Below are positions 56,157 through 64,000 of a stretch of DNA of 64,000 bases, in pieces (positions within the stretch are counted from its first letter, which is position 1; every line of letters begins with the position of its first letter). The position numbers and the translations under genes are program-made. A model generated the notes under the pieces. The model worked only from the letters and a program-made list of their open reading frames with translations. It had not been told where the DNA came from and ran no database searches. This DNA comes from Fen-671 sp963735305 (GTDB lineage Bacteria > Actinomycetota > Acidimicrobiia > Acidimicrobiales > Palsa-688): positions 1,798,001-1,862,000 of the forward strand of contig CAVTKK010000004.1 of NCBI GenBank assembly GCA_963735305.1, in the 5' to 3' direction.

Positions 56157-56531
56157 TCAGGCCGCGCCGAAGGGCTCGATGTCGGCGTAGCTCATGGCTA
56201 CCAGCTCCAGTGCCGCGTCCAGTTCTGCCACCCGGTCACAGTCAGGGCAAATCCCGATATGGCCGGCGAACTCGCCCGCCCCCAGTTCGCCTTCGAAACC
56301 GCATGGGCACTGCATGAACAATGGTGTCGTCACCAGCCTGAGCTCCGCACGGCGCAGTGAAGCGTCCTCCTCGGGCCCTTCGGGTTGCGAGGTCAGAAAG
56401 GCAAAGTTGTCCGAAAGCTCGCCAGAGTCGACGCTCACCGGGCAACGGGCCCACACCTCGAGCACGGTTCGCCCGTTGGCACGCCTGCGGACTTCGGTGA
56501 CCAGGTCTTCGACTAGCGACAGTTCATGCAT
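56157..56531 (-). CDS. hypA: Hydrogenase nickel-insertion protein HypA
   Basis: A 124-residue metallochaperone that, with HypB, delivers nickel to the hydrogenase large subunit. It starts with the invariant nickel-binding MHELSLVEDLV (ATG 56531) and has the zinc site QCPCGFEGEL ... GICPDCDRVAEL. One zinc pair is C-x-C rather than the usual C-x2-C. The start overlaps the end of the maturation protease by eight bases. No hypB, hypD, hypE or hypF is in the window; hypC is at its right end. Confidence 0.9.
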   Translation of the reverse strand: MHELSLVEDLVTEVRRRANGRTVLEVWARCPVSVDSGELSDNFAFLTSQPEGPEEDASLRRAELRLVTTPLFMQCPCGFEGELGAGEFAGHIGICPDCDRVAELDAALELVAMSYADIEPFGAA

Positions 56532-57096
56532 TGCGTCCTCTTCCTCTTCCGCTCTCGGCCCGGGGCCGGTGCGCTGGACGCGCACAGGTCCCCGCGGCTA
56601 TAGCCAACCGGACGGCGGCCGCGGCCCGGGGCACGGCCAGTCTCACTACGGGCGAAAGGGCGCTTCCGAGCTCGGTGGCCGAGACACCCACGGTGACCAG
56701 GGCGGCCGGTGGGGCGTTCCCGTACAACTCGAGCGCCATCGCCATCAAGGCGTCCGGGCTGAGGTCCTCCCAGCAGCTAGCCGACGTACCACCGGGGCGC
56801 CCGGTCCCAGGAGATGGGGGCGACAGCCGGCGCAACGTGACCGTGCCGGCCGGGCGTCGGTCGCAAGCCGCGTCGACGAACACGGCGAAGCTGGCCCGGG
56901 CCAAGTCAAGAGCCATCTCGGGCGCCAACTGGTGCGCGCACGTCACGTCGGTGCCGGACAGCGCAGGCAAATGGCTCTTCTGCCTCGACAGGACGCGAGC
57001 CACCTCCTGACCAACCCCGTCGTCACCCCGCAACGGGTTGCCGTAGCCGACGACAAAAACCTTGGCTGTCCCCATTCTTTCGGCTTGTTCAGTCAC
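56524..57096 (-). CDS. hoxW: Hydrogenase maturation endopeptidase (HoxW/HyaD type)
   Basis: A 190-residue peptidase that removes the C-terminal extension of HoxH after nickel insertion. It has the family start VFVVGYGNPLRGDDGVGQEV with the metal Asp, a second Asp in FAVFVDAACD and the TVGVSATELG segment where most members carry a His. The last 25 residues are Arg-rich and run into hypA. The start at 57096 overlaps the hoxH stop by eight bases. Confidence 0.88.
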   Translation of the reverse strand: MTEQAERMGTAKVFVVGYGNPLRGDDGVGQEVARVLSRQKSHLPALSGTDVTCAHQLAPEMALDLARASFAVFVDAACDRRPAGTVTLRRLSPPSPGTGRPGGTSASCWEDLSPDALMAMALELYGNAPPAALVTVGVSATELGSALSPVVRLAVPRAAAAVRLAIAAGTCARPAHRPRAESGRGRGRNA

Positions 57097-58517
57097 CGGT
57101 CCGGCCGATGCGGCGGACTACCTGTCCCTCGGAGTCGACGACCTCGACCTGCAAAGGCATTTGACCCACGGCGTGGGTAGAGCACGACAGGCACGGGTCG
57201 AATGCCCGGATGACACCCTCCAGGCGGTTCAGAAGACCTTCTTCGACATGCTCGCCCTTTATGTAGTGACGTGCGACCTGCAGTACGCCCTGGTTCATGG
57301 CCAGGTTGTTGTGGCCGGTGGCAATGAGAAGATTGGCCCACTCCACGATCCCGTCCTTGTCCACCCGGTAATGGTGGAACAAAGTCCCCCGGGGTGCCTC
57401 CGACACACCGACCCCTTCGCGCCGGTTTATGGCGGCCCGCGCCCGGACGTCCTCACCCAGGATGTCGGGGTCGGAGAGGATTTCGCCTACGACATCGATG
57501 CAGTGAAGGATCTCGATCAACCGGGCCCAGTGGTAATGGAAGGAGCTGCTGGGGTAGCGGCCGAGCCGGGACCGGAACTCGGAAAGCTCAATGTCAGCGG
57601 CCGGCGTGCCCATCTGGTCGACCACATTTATGCGGGCCAGCGGGCCCACGCGGTACATACCCTGGGGGTAGCCCTGAGGCTTGTAGTAGGGGAACTTGAG
57701 ATAAGTCCAGGGCTCCACCGCCTCGCCGAAGTACTCCCAGTAGGGGCGGGGGTCGACCCGGTCGAGGACCATCTCACCATCGCTGCCCACCATCCTGAGC
57801 CCGCCGTCCGAGTAGGCGGCATTACCGCTCTCGTGGACCAGGCCCATGTACATGCTCGGGAAGTTGGCAAAAACGGCCGCTTCTTCAGCCCAGGAGGCCA
57901 TGTTCTCGCGGTACCAATCGAGCGCCCGGGCGGCCCGGGCGTGGGCGTCGGGCACCATTGCCAGGATGGCGTCCCGCTGCTCGGCTTGGAGCGGCGCGCT
58001 CACCCCTCCAGGGACGACCCAGGCCGGGTGGACCCGCTTTCCCCCAAGCTTCTCGATTATCTCCTGGCCGAAACGCCGTAGGGCGATGCCGTCCCGGGCC
58101 ATGTCCGGGGCCTTGGCCACCACGCCCAGGATGTTGCGATTGGCCGGGTCCGAGTCGAACCCGAGAAGGAGGTCGGGCGAGCACAAGTGGAAGAAGCTGA
58201 GAGCATGGGACTGCACGATCTGGGCCAGGTTCATGACCCGGCGAAGCTTTACGGCCACGGGGGGAACGGCCACCCCCAGGATCTCGTCGCACGCCTTGGC
58301 CGATGCGATCAGGTGGCTGACCGGGCAAATTCCACAGATCCGTGCCATCAGACGACGGCATCTCGTACACCGGACGGCCTTGTGCGATGCGCTCGAAACC
58401 CCTGACCTGGGTGACGTGGAAATGGGCGTTGGTGACTTGTCCCCCATCGTCCAAAAAGACGCTGATCTTGGCGTGGCCCTCGATCCGGGTAACCGGTTCA
58501 ATAATGATCTCGCTCAT
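57089..58517 (-). CDS. hoxH: NAD-linked [NiFe]-hydrogenase large subunit HoxH (frame broken near N-terminus)
   Basis: About 475 residues. The N-terminus MSEIIIEPVTRIEGHAKISV (ATG 58517) ends in frame at YEMPS; the rest is in another frame from LMARICGICPVSHLIASAKA on. Removing one T near 58345 joins them. The nickel ligands are both present: L1 RICGICPVSH and L2 DPCLSCSTH close to the C-terminus, followed by the 25-residue extension for the maturation protease. Both motifs match group 3d bidirectional, NAD(H)-coupled enzymes. It is 12 bases after hoxY. Confidence 0.93.
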
Positions 58518-58529
58518 TTTTCCTCCAGC

Positions 58530-59057
58530 TCAGCCGAAGCGGGCCGGCGGCACGCCATCGGGGATGTGCCCGTCAAGCAGGCCCAGGACCACCTCGAATA
58601 TCCGGTCGGCCGACGGCGGGCACCCAGGTACGAAAACGTCCACGGGCACGTAGGCGTGCACGGGAAGAGACTCGGCCAGAAGGGTCGGCACGTCGGTGGG
58701 TATTTGCTGGCCCAGGGTGGCGTTTTCCAGATAAGCCCTGGTCAGGATGGCCTTTGGCCCAAATGGGTTGCGCATGCCGGGCACATTGCTGGTAACGGCG
58801 CAGTCACCCAGGGAAACGACCACGCGGCTCCGCTCCCGCACCTCACGGATCTTGCGCAGATCCTCGGACGAACTTACGGCTCCCTCGACCAGCGTCACGT
58901 CGACGCCCTCGGGGAACTCCTTGGCGTCGACCAGGCAGCCGTAAACCAGGTCGGCTCGCTCGGCTAACAAGAGCAGGCGTTCGTCGATGTCGAGGAACGA
59001 CATGTGACACCCAGAACAACCGTCCAACCAGATCGTCGCCAGTTTGGCCTTCGCCAC
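58530..59057 (-). CDS. hoxY: [NiFe]-hydrogenase small subunit HoxY
   Basis: A 175-residue Fe-S subunit that receives electrons from the HoxH active site. It has the proximal-cluster motif WLDGCSGCHMSFLDIDERLL, then SLGDCAVTSNVPGMRNPFG and PVDVFVPGCPPSADRIFEV with the remaining cysteines. Length fits the short cytosolic type without medial and distal clusters. I start at GTG 59057, seven bases after GGAGG; the upstream in-frame ATGs lie in a short atgac(g/a)gatgatg repeat and seem unused. Confidence 0.93.
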   Translation of the reverse strand: MAKAKLATIWLDGCSGCHMSFLDIDERLLLLAERADLVYGCLVDAKEFPEGVDVTLVEGAVSSSEDLRKIREVRERSRVVVSLGDCAVTSNVPGMRNPFGPKAILTRAYLENATLGQQIPTDVPTLLAESLPVHAYVPVDVFVPGCPPSADRIFEVVLGLLDGHIPDGVPPARFG

Positions 59058-59136
59058 GGTCTCTCCTCCATCATCTGTCATGGCATCATCCGTCATGGCA
59101 TTGTCTGCCCGGGCATCGTCGCCATGAGCTCGCCGC

Positions 59137-59847
59137 TCATGTGTTCCGCCCGTGGGTAGCCACGAGATAGGGCAGGTAAGGTCGGTGCGCCTTGGCCTCG
59201 GCCACGGACCGGCCCTTCTCCGACAATGCCCCCGTCGGGCACACCTGTACGCACTTACCGCAGCTCGTGCACGTGGTGGAACTGCCCCAGGGCGTCCCCC
59301 CGTCGCTCACCAGCCGGGCACTGATGCCGCGCCCGGCAATGTCCCAGGTGTGGGCTCCTTCGACCTCGTCACAGACCCGTACGCAGCGGGTGCACAATAT
59401 GCAGCGGTTGTGGTCCAGGATGAACCGCTCGTGGGTGGCGTCGACCGGCAGCTCGGGGTGTAGCGGGGCGAAGTCGAAGTGGGTCAGGCCCAGCCCCTGG
59501 GCCTGGTTCTGGAGCTCGCAATGCTTATTGGCGACGCACACCGCACAGATGTGGTTGCGCTCCAGGAAGAAGAGCTCGATTATCTTGCTGCGATAGGCGA
59601 TGAGCCGCTCGGAGTTGGTGGTGACCTTCATTCCCTCCTCCGCCGCGGTGGCGCAGGCGGGAAAAAGCTTCGGAGAGCCTTCGATCTCGACCATGCACAG
59701 GCGGCAAGCACCTATGTCGGATAGGCCCTCGAGGTGACAGAGGGTGGGGATGCGGATGCCATTTTCCCGGGCCGCAGACAGCAGAGACTCATTGGAGCTC
59801 GCGGCCACATCCTTGCCGTCTATGACAAGAGTCTTTACTTCGCTCAT
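59137..59847 (-). CDS. hoxU: NAD-reducing hydrogenase diaphorase subunit HoxU
   Basis: A 236-residue subunit like the N-terminal part of NuoG. It carries an N-terminal [2Fe-2S] domain (LCHLEGLSDIGACRLCMVE, LFPACAT), a His-containing [4Fe-4S] site (NHICAVCVANKHCELQ) and two further [4Fe-4S] sites (NRCILCTRCVRVCDEV and TTCTSCGKCVQVCPTGAL). It relays electrons between HoxY and HoxF. The ATG at 59847 overlaps the hoxF stop (ATGA). Intact. Confidence 0.94.
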   Translation of the reverse strand: MSEVKTLVIDGKDVAASSNESLLSAARENGIRIPTLCHLEGLSDIGACRLCMVEIEGSPKLFPACATAAEEGMKVTTNSERLIAYRSKIIELFFLERNHICAVCVANKHCELQNQAQGLGLTHFDFAPLHPELPVDATHERFILDHNRCILCTRCVRVCDEVEGAHTWDIAGRGISARLVSDGGTPWGSSTTCTSCGKCVQVCPTGALSEKGRSVAEAKAHRPYLPYLVATHGRNT

Positions 59848-61604
59848 TCGCCACCTCCAGCGACGCTCGTCGGGCCCGTGCTCACCAGGTCGGCCGCCTC
59901 AGTGCCATCGGCACTACCGGCACCGTCCATGGGGCACGTCCCTGCCGCGCACGCGCGGTCGTCTATGTGGGCCAGGTACTCGTCCCGGAAGTAGCGCAAG
60001 GTGGAGAACACCGGGTTGGGTGAACCTTGGCCCAGGCCACAGAGGCTGGTCGCCCTAACCATCTCCGCCAGTCCTTCGAGCCGGGCCAGGTCGGCGCGGC
60101 CGGCTCGGCCGCGACTGATCTTGTCGAGCAGCCGGTACATCTCTTCGGTCCCCACCCGGCACGGCAGGCATTTCCCGCACGATTCTTCCCGGCAGAAGTC
60201 CATGAAGAACTTGGCCACGTCGACCATGCACGTCGTGTCGTCCATTACGATCATCCCGCCCGAGCCCATTATCGACCCCGCCGCCTGCAGCGTTTCGTAG
60301 TCAACGGGCATGTCCAGGAGCTGCTCGGGTATGCAGCCTCCCGAAGGCCCACCGGTTTGGACCGCCTTGAACCTCCTGCCCTCGGCCAGGCCTCCGCCAA
60401 TCTCGAAAACGATCTGGCGCAGGGTCAGGCCCATCGGCACCTCGATCAGGCCGGTGTTGGTAACCGCTCCGGCCAGGGCGAAGACTTTCGTCCCCTTCGA
60501 CTTCTCGGTGCCTATCGAGCTCAGCCAGCCGCCCCCCCGGGCCACGATCGACGGGATATTGGCGAACGTCTCGACGTTGTTGATGAGGGTGGGCGCGCCC
60601 CAAAGCCCTGATGCCGCCGGGTAAGGCGGCCTGGGCCTCGGCGTCCCCCGGCCCCCGAGGATAGAGGCGATGAGCGCCGTCTCCTCGCCGCACACGAAGG
60701 CGCCGGCACCGATACGTATCTCGACCTGGAAGTCGAACCTGGTCCCGGCTATGTCGCGGCCAAGGTACCCGGCGTGCTCGGCCAGGCGGATGGCGCTGGT
60801 CAGGCGCTTGACCGCCAGCGGGTACTCGGCCCGGACGTAGACGAAGCCGCGGCTGGCCCCGACGGCGTAGCCGGCTATGGCCATACCCTCGAGCACCTGC
60901 TGGGGACAACTCTCCAGGACGCTACGGTCCATGAAGGCCCCAGGGTCGCCCTCGTCGGCGTTGCACACAACGAACTTGCCCTCGGTCCCCGCCGCCTTGG
61001 CCACGGTGCGCCATTTGAGCCCGGTGGGGTAACCGGCACCGCCCCGGCCCCGCAACCCGCTGCGGACCACTTCGCCGACGACGTCGTCGGGCGTCATGGT
61101 GGTAACGGCCTTGCTCAAGGCTTCGTAACCACCGGCGGCCACGTAATCCTCGAGGCTCTCGGGGTCGACGGTCCCGCAGTTTTCCAGCACCACCTTGACC
61201 TGGTGGGCAAAGAAGGGGTCGTCCACCAGTTCCCGCCCGCCCCGGGCGCGGCCGGACAGACCGGCCAGGAGGCCCTCCACGGACGCCGGGTCGTCGGCCT
61301 GGCAGCGCTCGTACAGGCGCCCCTGCTCGGGCACAGCGACCAGTGGCCCGGCGGCGCACAGTCCCAGGCACCCGACCCTACGAACGGCTACATCCTCGAG
61401 GCCGGCGGCCACGACCCCGTCCCGCACGGCATCGAAGAGCAGGTCCGAGCCCATCGACAGGCACCCGGCAGCCTGGCAGACATTGGCCGAGGCCCGTACC
61501 GGGCCCGTCGGGACCAATGGTTCCTGTTGACGCCGACGCCGGGGAGCTGTCGCCGCCTCGCCTGGCGCCCGGGCAGTGGGGCCCGTCTCGCCGGCGGCGC
61601 TCAC
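59844..61604 (-). CDS. hoxF: NAD-reducing hydrogenase diaphorase subunit HoxF
   Basis: A 586-residue NuoF-like flavoprotein with the NAD(H) site. An N-terminal thioredoxin-like [2Fe-2S] domain (NVCQAAGCLSMG, VGCLGLCAAGPLV) is followed by the FMN/NAD part: RGRGGAGYPTGLKWRTV, CNADEGDPGAFMDRSVLE and GAPTLINNVETFANIPSI, then the [4Fe-4S] site EESCGKCLPCRVGTEEMYRL. The GTG at 61604 overlaps the hoxE stop; the longer frame upstream is antisense to hoxE coding and is ignored. Intact. Confidence 0.95.
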   Translation of the reverse strand: MSAAGETGPTARAPGEAATAPRRRRQQEPLVPTGPVRASANVCQAAGCLSMGSDLLFDAVRDGVVAAGLEDVAVRRVGCLGLCAAGPLVAVPEQGRLYERCQADDPASVEGLLAGLSGRARGGRELVDDPFFAHQVKVVLENCGTVDPESLEDYVAAGGYEALSKAVTTMTPDDVVGEVVRSGLRGRGGAGYPTGLKWRTVAKAAGTEGKFVVCNADEGDPGAFMDRSVLESCPQQVLEGMAIAGYAVGASRGFVYVRAEYPLAVKRLTSAIRLAEHAGYLGRDIAGTRFDFQVEIRIGAGAFVCGEETALIASILGGRGTPRPRPPYPAASGLWGAPTLINNVETFANIPSIVARGGGWLSSIGTEKSKGTKVFALAGAVTNTGLIEVPMGLTLRQIVFEIGGGLAEGRRFKAVQTGGPSGGCIPEQLLDMPVDYETLQAAGSIMGSGGMIVMDDTTCMVDVAKFFMDFCREESCGKCLPCRVGTEEMYRLLDKISRGRAGRADLARLEGLAEMVRATSLCGLGQGSPNPVFSTLRYFRDEYLAHIDDRACAAGTCPMDGAGSADGTEAADLVSTGPTSVAGGGE

Positions 61605-62095
61605 AATGCCTCCAGTATGGTCTTCAGCCCCGCCGGCGTCGCCTTGCCATGGACTTCGCCGTCGATCACGACAGCGGGCGCCAAGCTGCACGCACCCAGG
61701 CAACGGGCTTTGAGCACCGACACCTTGCCGTCGAGGGTGGTTTCGCCGGCCTCGACACCAAGCGTCCGGCCGATCTGGGCCAGGAGCCCCGAGGCCCCGT
61801 TTATGTAACAGGCGGTGCCCGTGCACACCACGCATGTGTGCTCACCCTGCGGCTTCAGGGTGAAGTGCGAATAGAACGTGGCCACCCCGTAGACCTTGCT
61901 CGGTGGTACCCCGAGGGACTCCCCCACGTAGGCGAGGGCATCATCGTCCAGGTAGCCAAAGACTTCCTGAGTGGTGTGCAACACCTCGATAAGGCCATCG
62001 GGCCGGTACCCGAGGCGCCGCATCCGGACGTCAACCTGCCGCCAGCGTTTGTCGTCGCTGGGGGCGGACGCGGGCGCAAGTGTGCTTTGAGCCAT
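61601..62095 (-). CDS. hoxE: NAD-reducing hydrogenase subunit HoxE
   Basis: A 164-residue NuoE-like [2Fe-2S] protein. The helical N-domain (LIEVLHTTQEVFGYLDDDAL) and KVYGVATFYSHFTLKPQGEH are followed by the cluster ligands VVCTGTACYINGA and ARCLGACSLAPAVVID. It is the first gene of hoxEFUYH and is transcribed away from the Nramp-like gene. HoxE is typical of the cyanobacterial-type bidirectional (group 3d) enzyme and marks this as a five-subunit complex. Confidence 0.95.
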   Translation of the reverse strand: MAQSTLAPASAPSDDKRWRQVDVRMRRLGYRPDGLIEVLHTTQEVFGYLDDDALAYVGESLGVPPSKVYGVATFYSHFTLKPQGEHTCVVCTGTACYINGASGLLAQIGRTLGVEAGETTLDGKVSVLKARCLGACSLAPAVVIDGEVHGKATPAGLKTILEAL

Positions 62096-62144
62096 TCGTA
62101 GGCCTCCTGTGACCCAAGCGGGTCGCTACGGCTTGTAGTCCAAA

Positions 62145-62186
62145 GCTAACTTAGCCACCCCCGGGCCGGCGGGGGCCAAAAGTCCC
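62145..62186 (-). promoter_or_regulatory. Candidate hox promoter: DosR-like box and -10 element
   Basis: On the minus strand GGGACTTTTGGCCC (62186-62173) matches 12 of 14 core positions of the mycobacterial DosR box GGGACTWWAGTCCC. A TAAGTT hexamer (62153-62148) lies 19 bases downstream, so the box would overlap the -35 region, where DosR-type activators bind. The hexamer is part of an 11-base palindrome (gctaacttagc, 62145-62155). It is 50-90 bases before hoxE. The nearby plus-strand stretch 62216-62258 is AT-rich and may hold the Nramp promoter. Confidence 0.5.
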
Positions 62187-62258
62187 ATCGAATCGAGCAG
62201 TTGGGCACCATGACATTCGAATAGGAAGCCCTTAAATTTTGACTTAGGTATTTCCAAT

Positions 62259-63665
62259 ATGCGCGACCAGAGCGTTCTGCCCCTCACCGCGAACAGGCAA
62301 GACTGCGGGGCCAACCCCCTCGCCGGGGCCGGCGCGCCCTGCGCCACCGTCGCCACCCCACCGCGCCCGGTTGACGTCGGCCGGCGGACGGGCACGGCGC
62401 GGCGCCGTCACGCCCTAGCCCTGGCCATGTTCCTCGCCGTGCTCGGTCCCGGCCTCATGGTGATGCTGGCCGACACCGACGCCGGCAGCGTGGTCACCGC
62501 GGCCCAATCCGGCGCTCGCTGGGGCTACTCCCTGCTGCCCCTGGAGGTGGGGCTCGTCCCTGTCCTGTACCTGGTCATGGAGCTGACGTTGCGTCTGGGC
62601 ATTGCCACCGGCAAGGGCCACGCCGAGCTCGTGAAGGACTGCTTCGGCCAAAAATGGGCGACACTATCTGTGGTCTTGCTGCTCGTGAGCACAACCGGGG
62701 CCCTGGTCACAGAGCTGGCCGGCCTGGCCGGCGTGGGGCTCATGGAGGGCATCCCGCCCCGGGTCACCGTTCCCGCCGCCGCCATCTTCCTGGCCCTGGT
62801 GGTGATGTCGGGAAGCTACCGGCGGGTCGAGCGGATCGGGCTGGCCCTGGGGCTGTTCGAGCTGGCCTTCCTCTTCGCCGCCCTGCGCGCCCACCCGAGC
62901 GTGCACGCCGCCGTCGCCAGTTTCTCTTCCCTGGGGCCGTTGGGCAGGGACGGCTACCTACCCCTAGTAGCCGCCAACGTAGGCGCCGTCATCATGCCCT
63001 GGATGATCTTCTACCAGCAGGCGGCCGTGGTCGACAAGGGGCTGAAGCGGGAGGACCTCAGAGCCGGGCGGGTGGACACGGCCGTCGGCGCTGTGATCAC
63101 CCAGGTGGTGATGATCGCGGTACTGGTCGCCACCGCCGCCACCCTCGGCGGCCACCACCCCGGCGTCAAAGCGGGCGGGCACGCCCTGAGCGCCGGCGGG
63201 ACGTTGACGAGCGTGCAAGCCATCTCGGCCGCCCTCGTGCCCTATCTCGGCACCGCCGCCGGCAAGCTGGCGTTTGGCCTGGGCATGGCCGGGGCCGCCC
63301 TGGTGGCGGCCATCGTGGTCAGCCTGGCGGCAGCATGGGGTTTCGCCGAATTGACCGGGGCGCGCCGTAGCCTCAATTGCCGGGCTACCCAAGCTCCCCA
63401 GTTTTACGGGGTGTACATCGCCTCGCTGGCGCTGGCGGCCGGTCTCACCCTGTTATGTGGTTCGCCCGTCAGCCTGTCGGTGGCCGTCGAGGTGGGCAAC
63501 TCCCTGCTCCTGCCCGTCGTCCTCGGGTTCCTCCTGGCCCTGGCGCACAAGGCGCTCCCCGCTCCGTACCGTTTGCACAAGGTGCAGAGCACCGTCACCT
63601 TCCTGGTCGTGGTGGCCGTGCTCGCCCTCAACGTCCAGCTCGGTGCCCACCTGCTCGGCTGGTGA
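62259..63665 (+). CDS. Nramp-like divalent metal transporter with non-canonical motifs
   Basis: A 468-residue membrane protein with about 11 helices and the Nramp/LeuT fold pattern. Helix 1 reads GPGLMVMLADTDAGSVVTAA, where classical Nramp transporters have DPGN, and helix 6 reads VGAVIMPWMIFYQQAAVVDK, where they have MPH. The family is therefore a distant Nramp branch whose metal preference is not known. It is divergent from hoxE and followed by hypC on the same strand 80 bases later, so nickel uptake for the hydrogenase is an attractive but unproven role. Confidence 0.82.
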   Translation: MRDQSVLPLTANRQDCGANPLAGAGAPCATVATPPRPVDVGRRTGTARRRHALALAMFLAVLGPGLMVMLADTDAGSVVTAAQSGARWGYSLLPLEVGLVPVLYLVMELTLRLGIATGKGHAELVKDCFGQKWATLSVVLLLVSTTGALVTELAGLAGVGLMEGIPPRVTVPAAAIFLALVVMSGSYRRVERIGLALGLFELAFLFAALRAHPSVHAAVASFSSLGPLGRDGYLPLVAANVGAVIMPWMIFYQQAAVVDKGLKREDLRAGRVDTAVGAVITQVVMIAVLVATAATLGGHHPGVKAGGHALSAGGTLTSVQAISAALVPYLGTAAGKLAFGLGMAGAALVAAIVVSLAAAWGFAELTGARRSLNCRATQAPQFYGVYIASLALAAGLTLLCGSPVSLSVAVEVGNSLLLPVVLGFLLALAHKALPAPYRLHKVQSTVTFLVVVAVLALNVQLGAHLLGW

Positions 63666-63745
63666 GGGATTTTGGGCTGGGCGCCTAAAAGCCGGTGACC
63701 TATGACCCTGATGTTGAAGCTACGGGCCCCCTACTGTGGCCGTTG

Positions 63746-64000
63746 ATGTGCCTCGGCATACCTGGACAGGTAACTGAACTGCTCGACGACGGCTCCCAGC
63801 TCGCCTGGGCCAACGTGGGCGGCGCCCGCCGGCGGGTCAACGTCGCCCTCTTGGAGGACGAGGGTCTCGAGGCCGGCGAGTGGGTGCTTATCCACGTCGG
63901 TTTCGCCCTGGCCAAACTGGACGAGGAAGAGGCCGCCCAGACCCTTGGGCTGCTCGAGGGCATGGCCAAGGCTTACACCGACGAGCTCGAAGTCATGGCC
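63746..64000 (+). CDS. hypC: Hydrogenase maturation factor HypC (3' end outside window)
   Basis: The start MCLGIPGQVTEL with the essential Cys2, the VNVALLEDE segment and the typical VLIHVGFALAKLDEEEAAQT identify HypC/HupF, the small OB-fold chaperone that carries the Fe(CN)2CO group with HypD to the large subunit. Eighty-five residues are visible and the frame is still open at the window edge; the family is 75-100 residues, so only the end is missing. Further hyp genes are expected just beyond. Confidence 0.92.
   Translation, partial: MCLGIPGQVTELLDDGSQLAWANVGGARRRVNVALLEDEGLEAGEWVLIHVGFALAKLDEEEAAQTLGLLEGMAKAYTDELEVMA

Noticed and set aside
56120..56160. DosR-like sites before the PFOR gene (TTGGGGAC half-site and GGGACCAAGTGCCC)
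   Set aside because: One is a half-site and the other matches only 10 of 14 core positions; this is near chance level in GC-rich DNA.
1..64000. tRNA, rRNA, riboswitch or transposon signatures
   Set aside because: None was recognised by reading; a covariance-model scan would be needed to exclude small RNAs.

Overview
The window is high-GC DNA that reads as an actinobacterium, most likely from the Acidimicrobiia or another deep-branching actinobacterial class. The evidence is the infC-rpmI-rplT block next to a DUF1844 gene, a division and cell-wall (dcw) cluster with DivIVA, SepF and YggT but no ftsA, four direct MraZ operator boxes of the mycobacterial type, a MurE with the DNPR motif of meso-diaminopimelate enzymes, and a DosR/DevR-like response regulator. 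No tRNA, rRNA, CRISPR array or insertion sequence was recognised.

Layout. 1-4.4 kb (mostly minus strand): a TrmH/SpoU RNA methyltransferase cut by the window edge, rplT, rpmI, infC and its leader, DUF1844 (plus strand), and an alkaline-phosphatase-superfamily hydrolase. 4.5-5.0 kb: an Rrf2-type regulator. 5-26.9 kb (minus strand): a long run of largely overlapping genes transcribed from mraZ downwards: mraZ, rsmH, ftsL-like, ftsI, murE, mraY, murD, ftsW, murG, murC, ftsQ, ftsZ, pgeF, yggS, sepF, yggT, divIVA, TraR/DksA, and an lspA-rluD fusion. murF and murB are missing from their usual places. 27-32.3 kb: an AbiEi/DUF559 protein and a very long HrpA-type helicase. 32.3-43 kb (minus): a catabolic operon of a short leader ORF, a PHP-domain protein, an aldolase/short-chain dehydrogenase fusion, a zinc-type dehydrogenase, and a 2-oxoacid dehydrogenase complex (E2, E3, fused E1). 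43-46.6 kb: ackA and phosphoketolase. 46.8-52.8 kb: a secreted protein, an FGGY kinase / 2-hydroxyacid dehydrogenase / class II aldolase block, a histone-deacetylase-like amidohydrolase and a membrane protein. 52.9-64 kb: a DosR-like regulator, a ferredoxin, a PFOR alpha-gamma protein, hypA, a maturation protease, hoxHYUFE (group 3d NAD-linked [NiFe]-hydrogenase), an Nramp-like transporter and hypC, which runs off the window.

The right third looks like a hypoxia/fermentation module: sugar or polyol breakdown feeding phosphoketolase and acetate kinase, pyruvate oxidation to ferredoxin, and NAD(H)-coupled hydrogen turnover, next to a regulator that closely resembles mycobacterial DosR. A DosR-like palindrome lies in the hoxE/Nramp divergent promoter.

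About 17 genuine-looking genes, including essential mraY and conserved hoxH, are split by single-base frame changes, mostly in G or C runs. This pattern points to sequencing or assembly indels rather than gene decay. I give these genes one span each and mark where the frame changes. The window also carries many short in-frame tandem repeats in protein linkers and tails.
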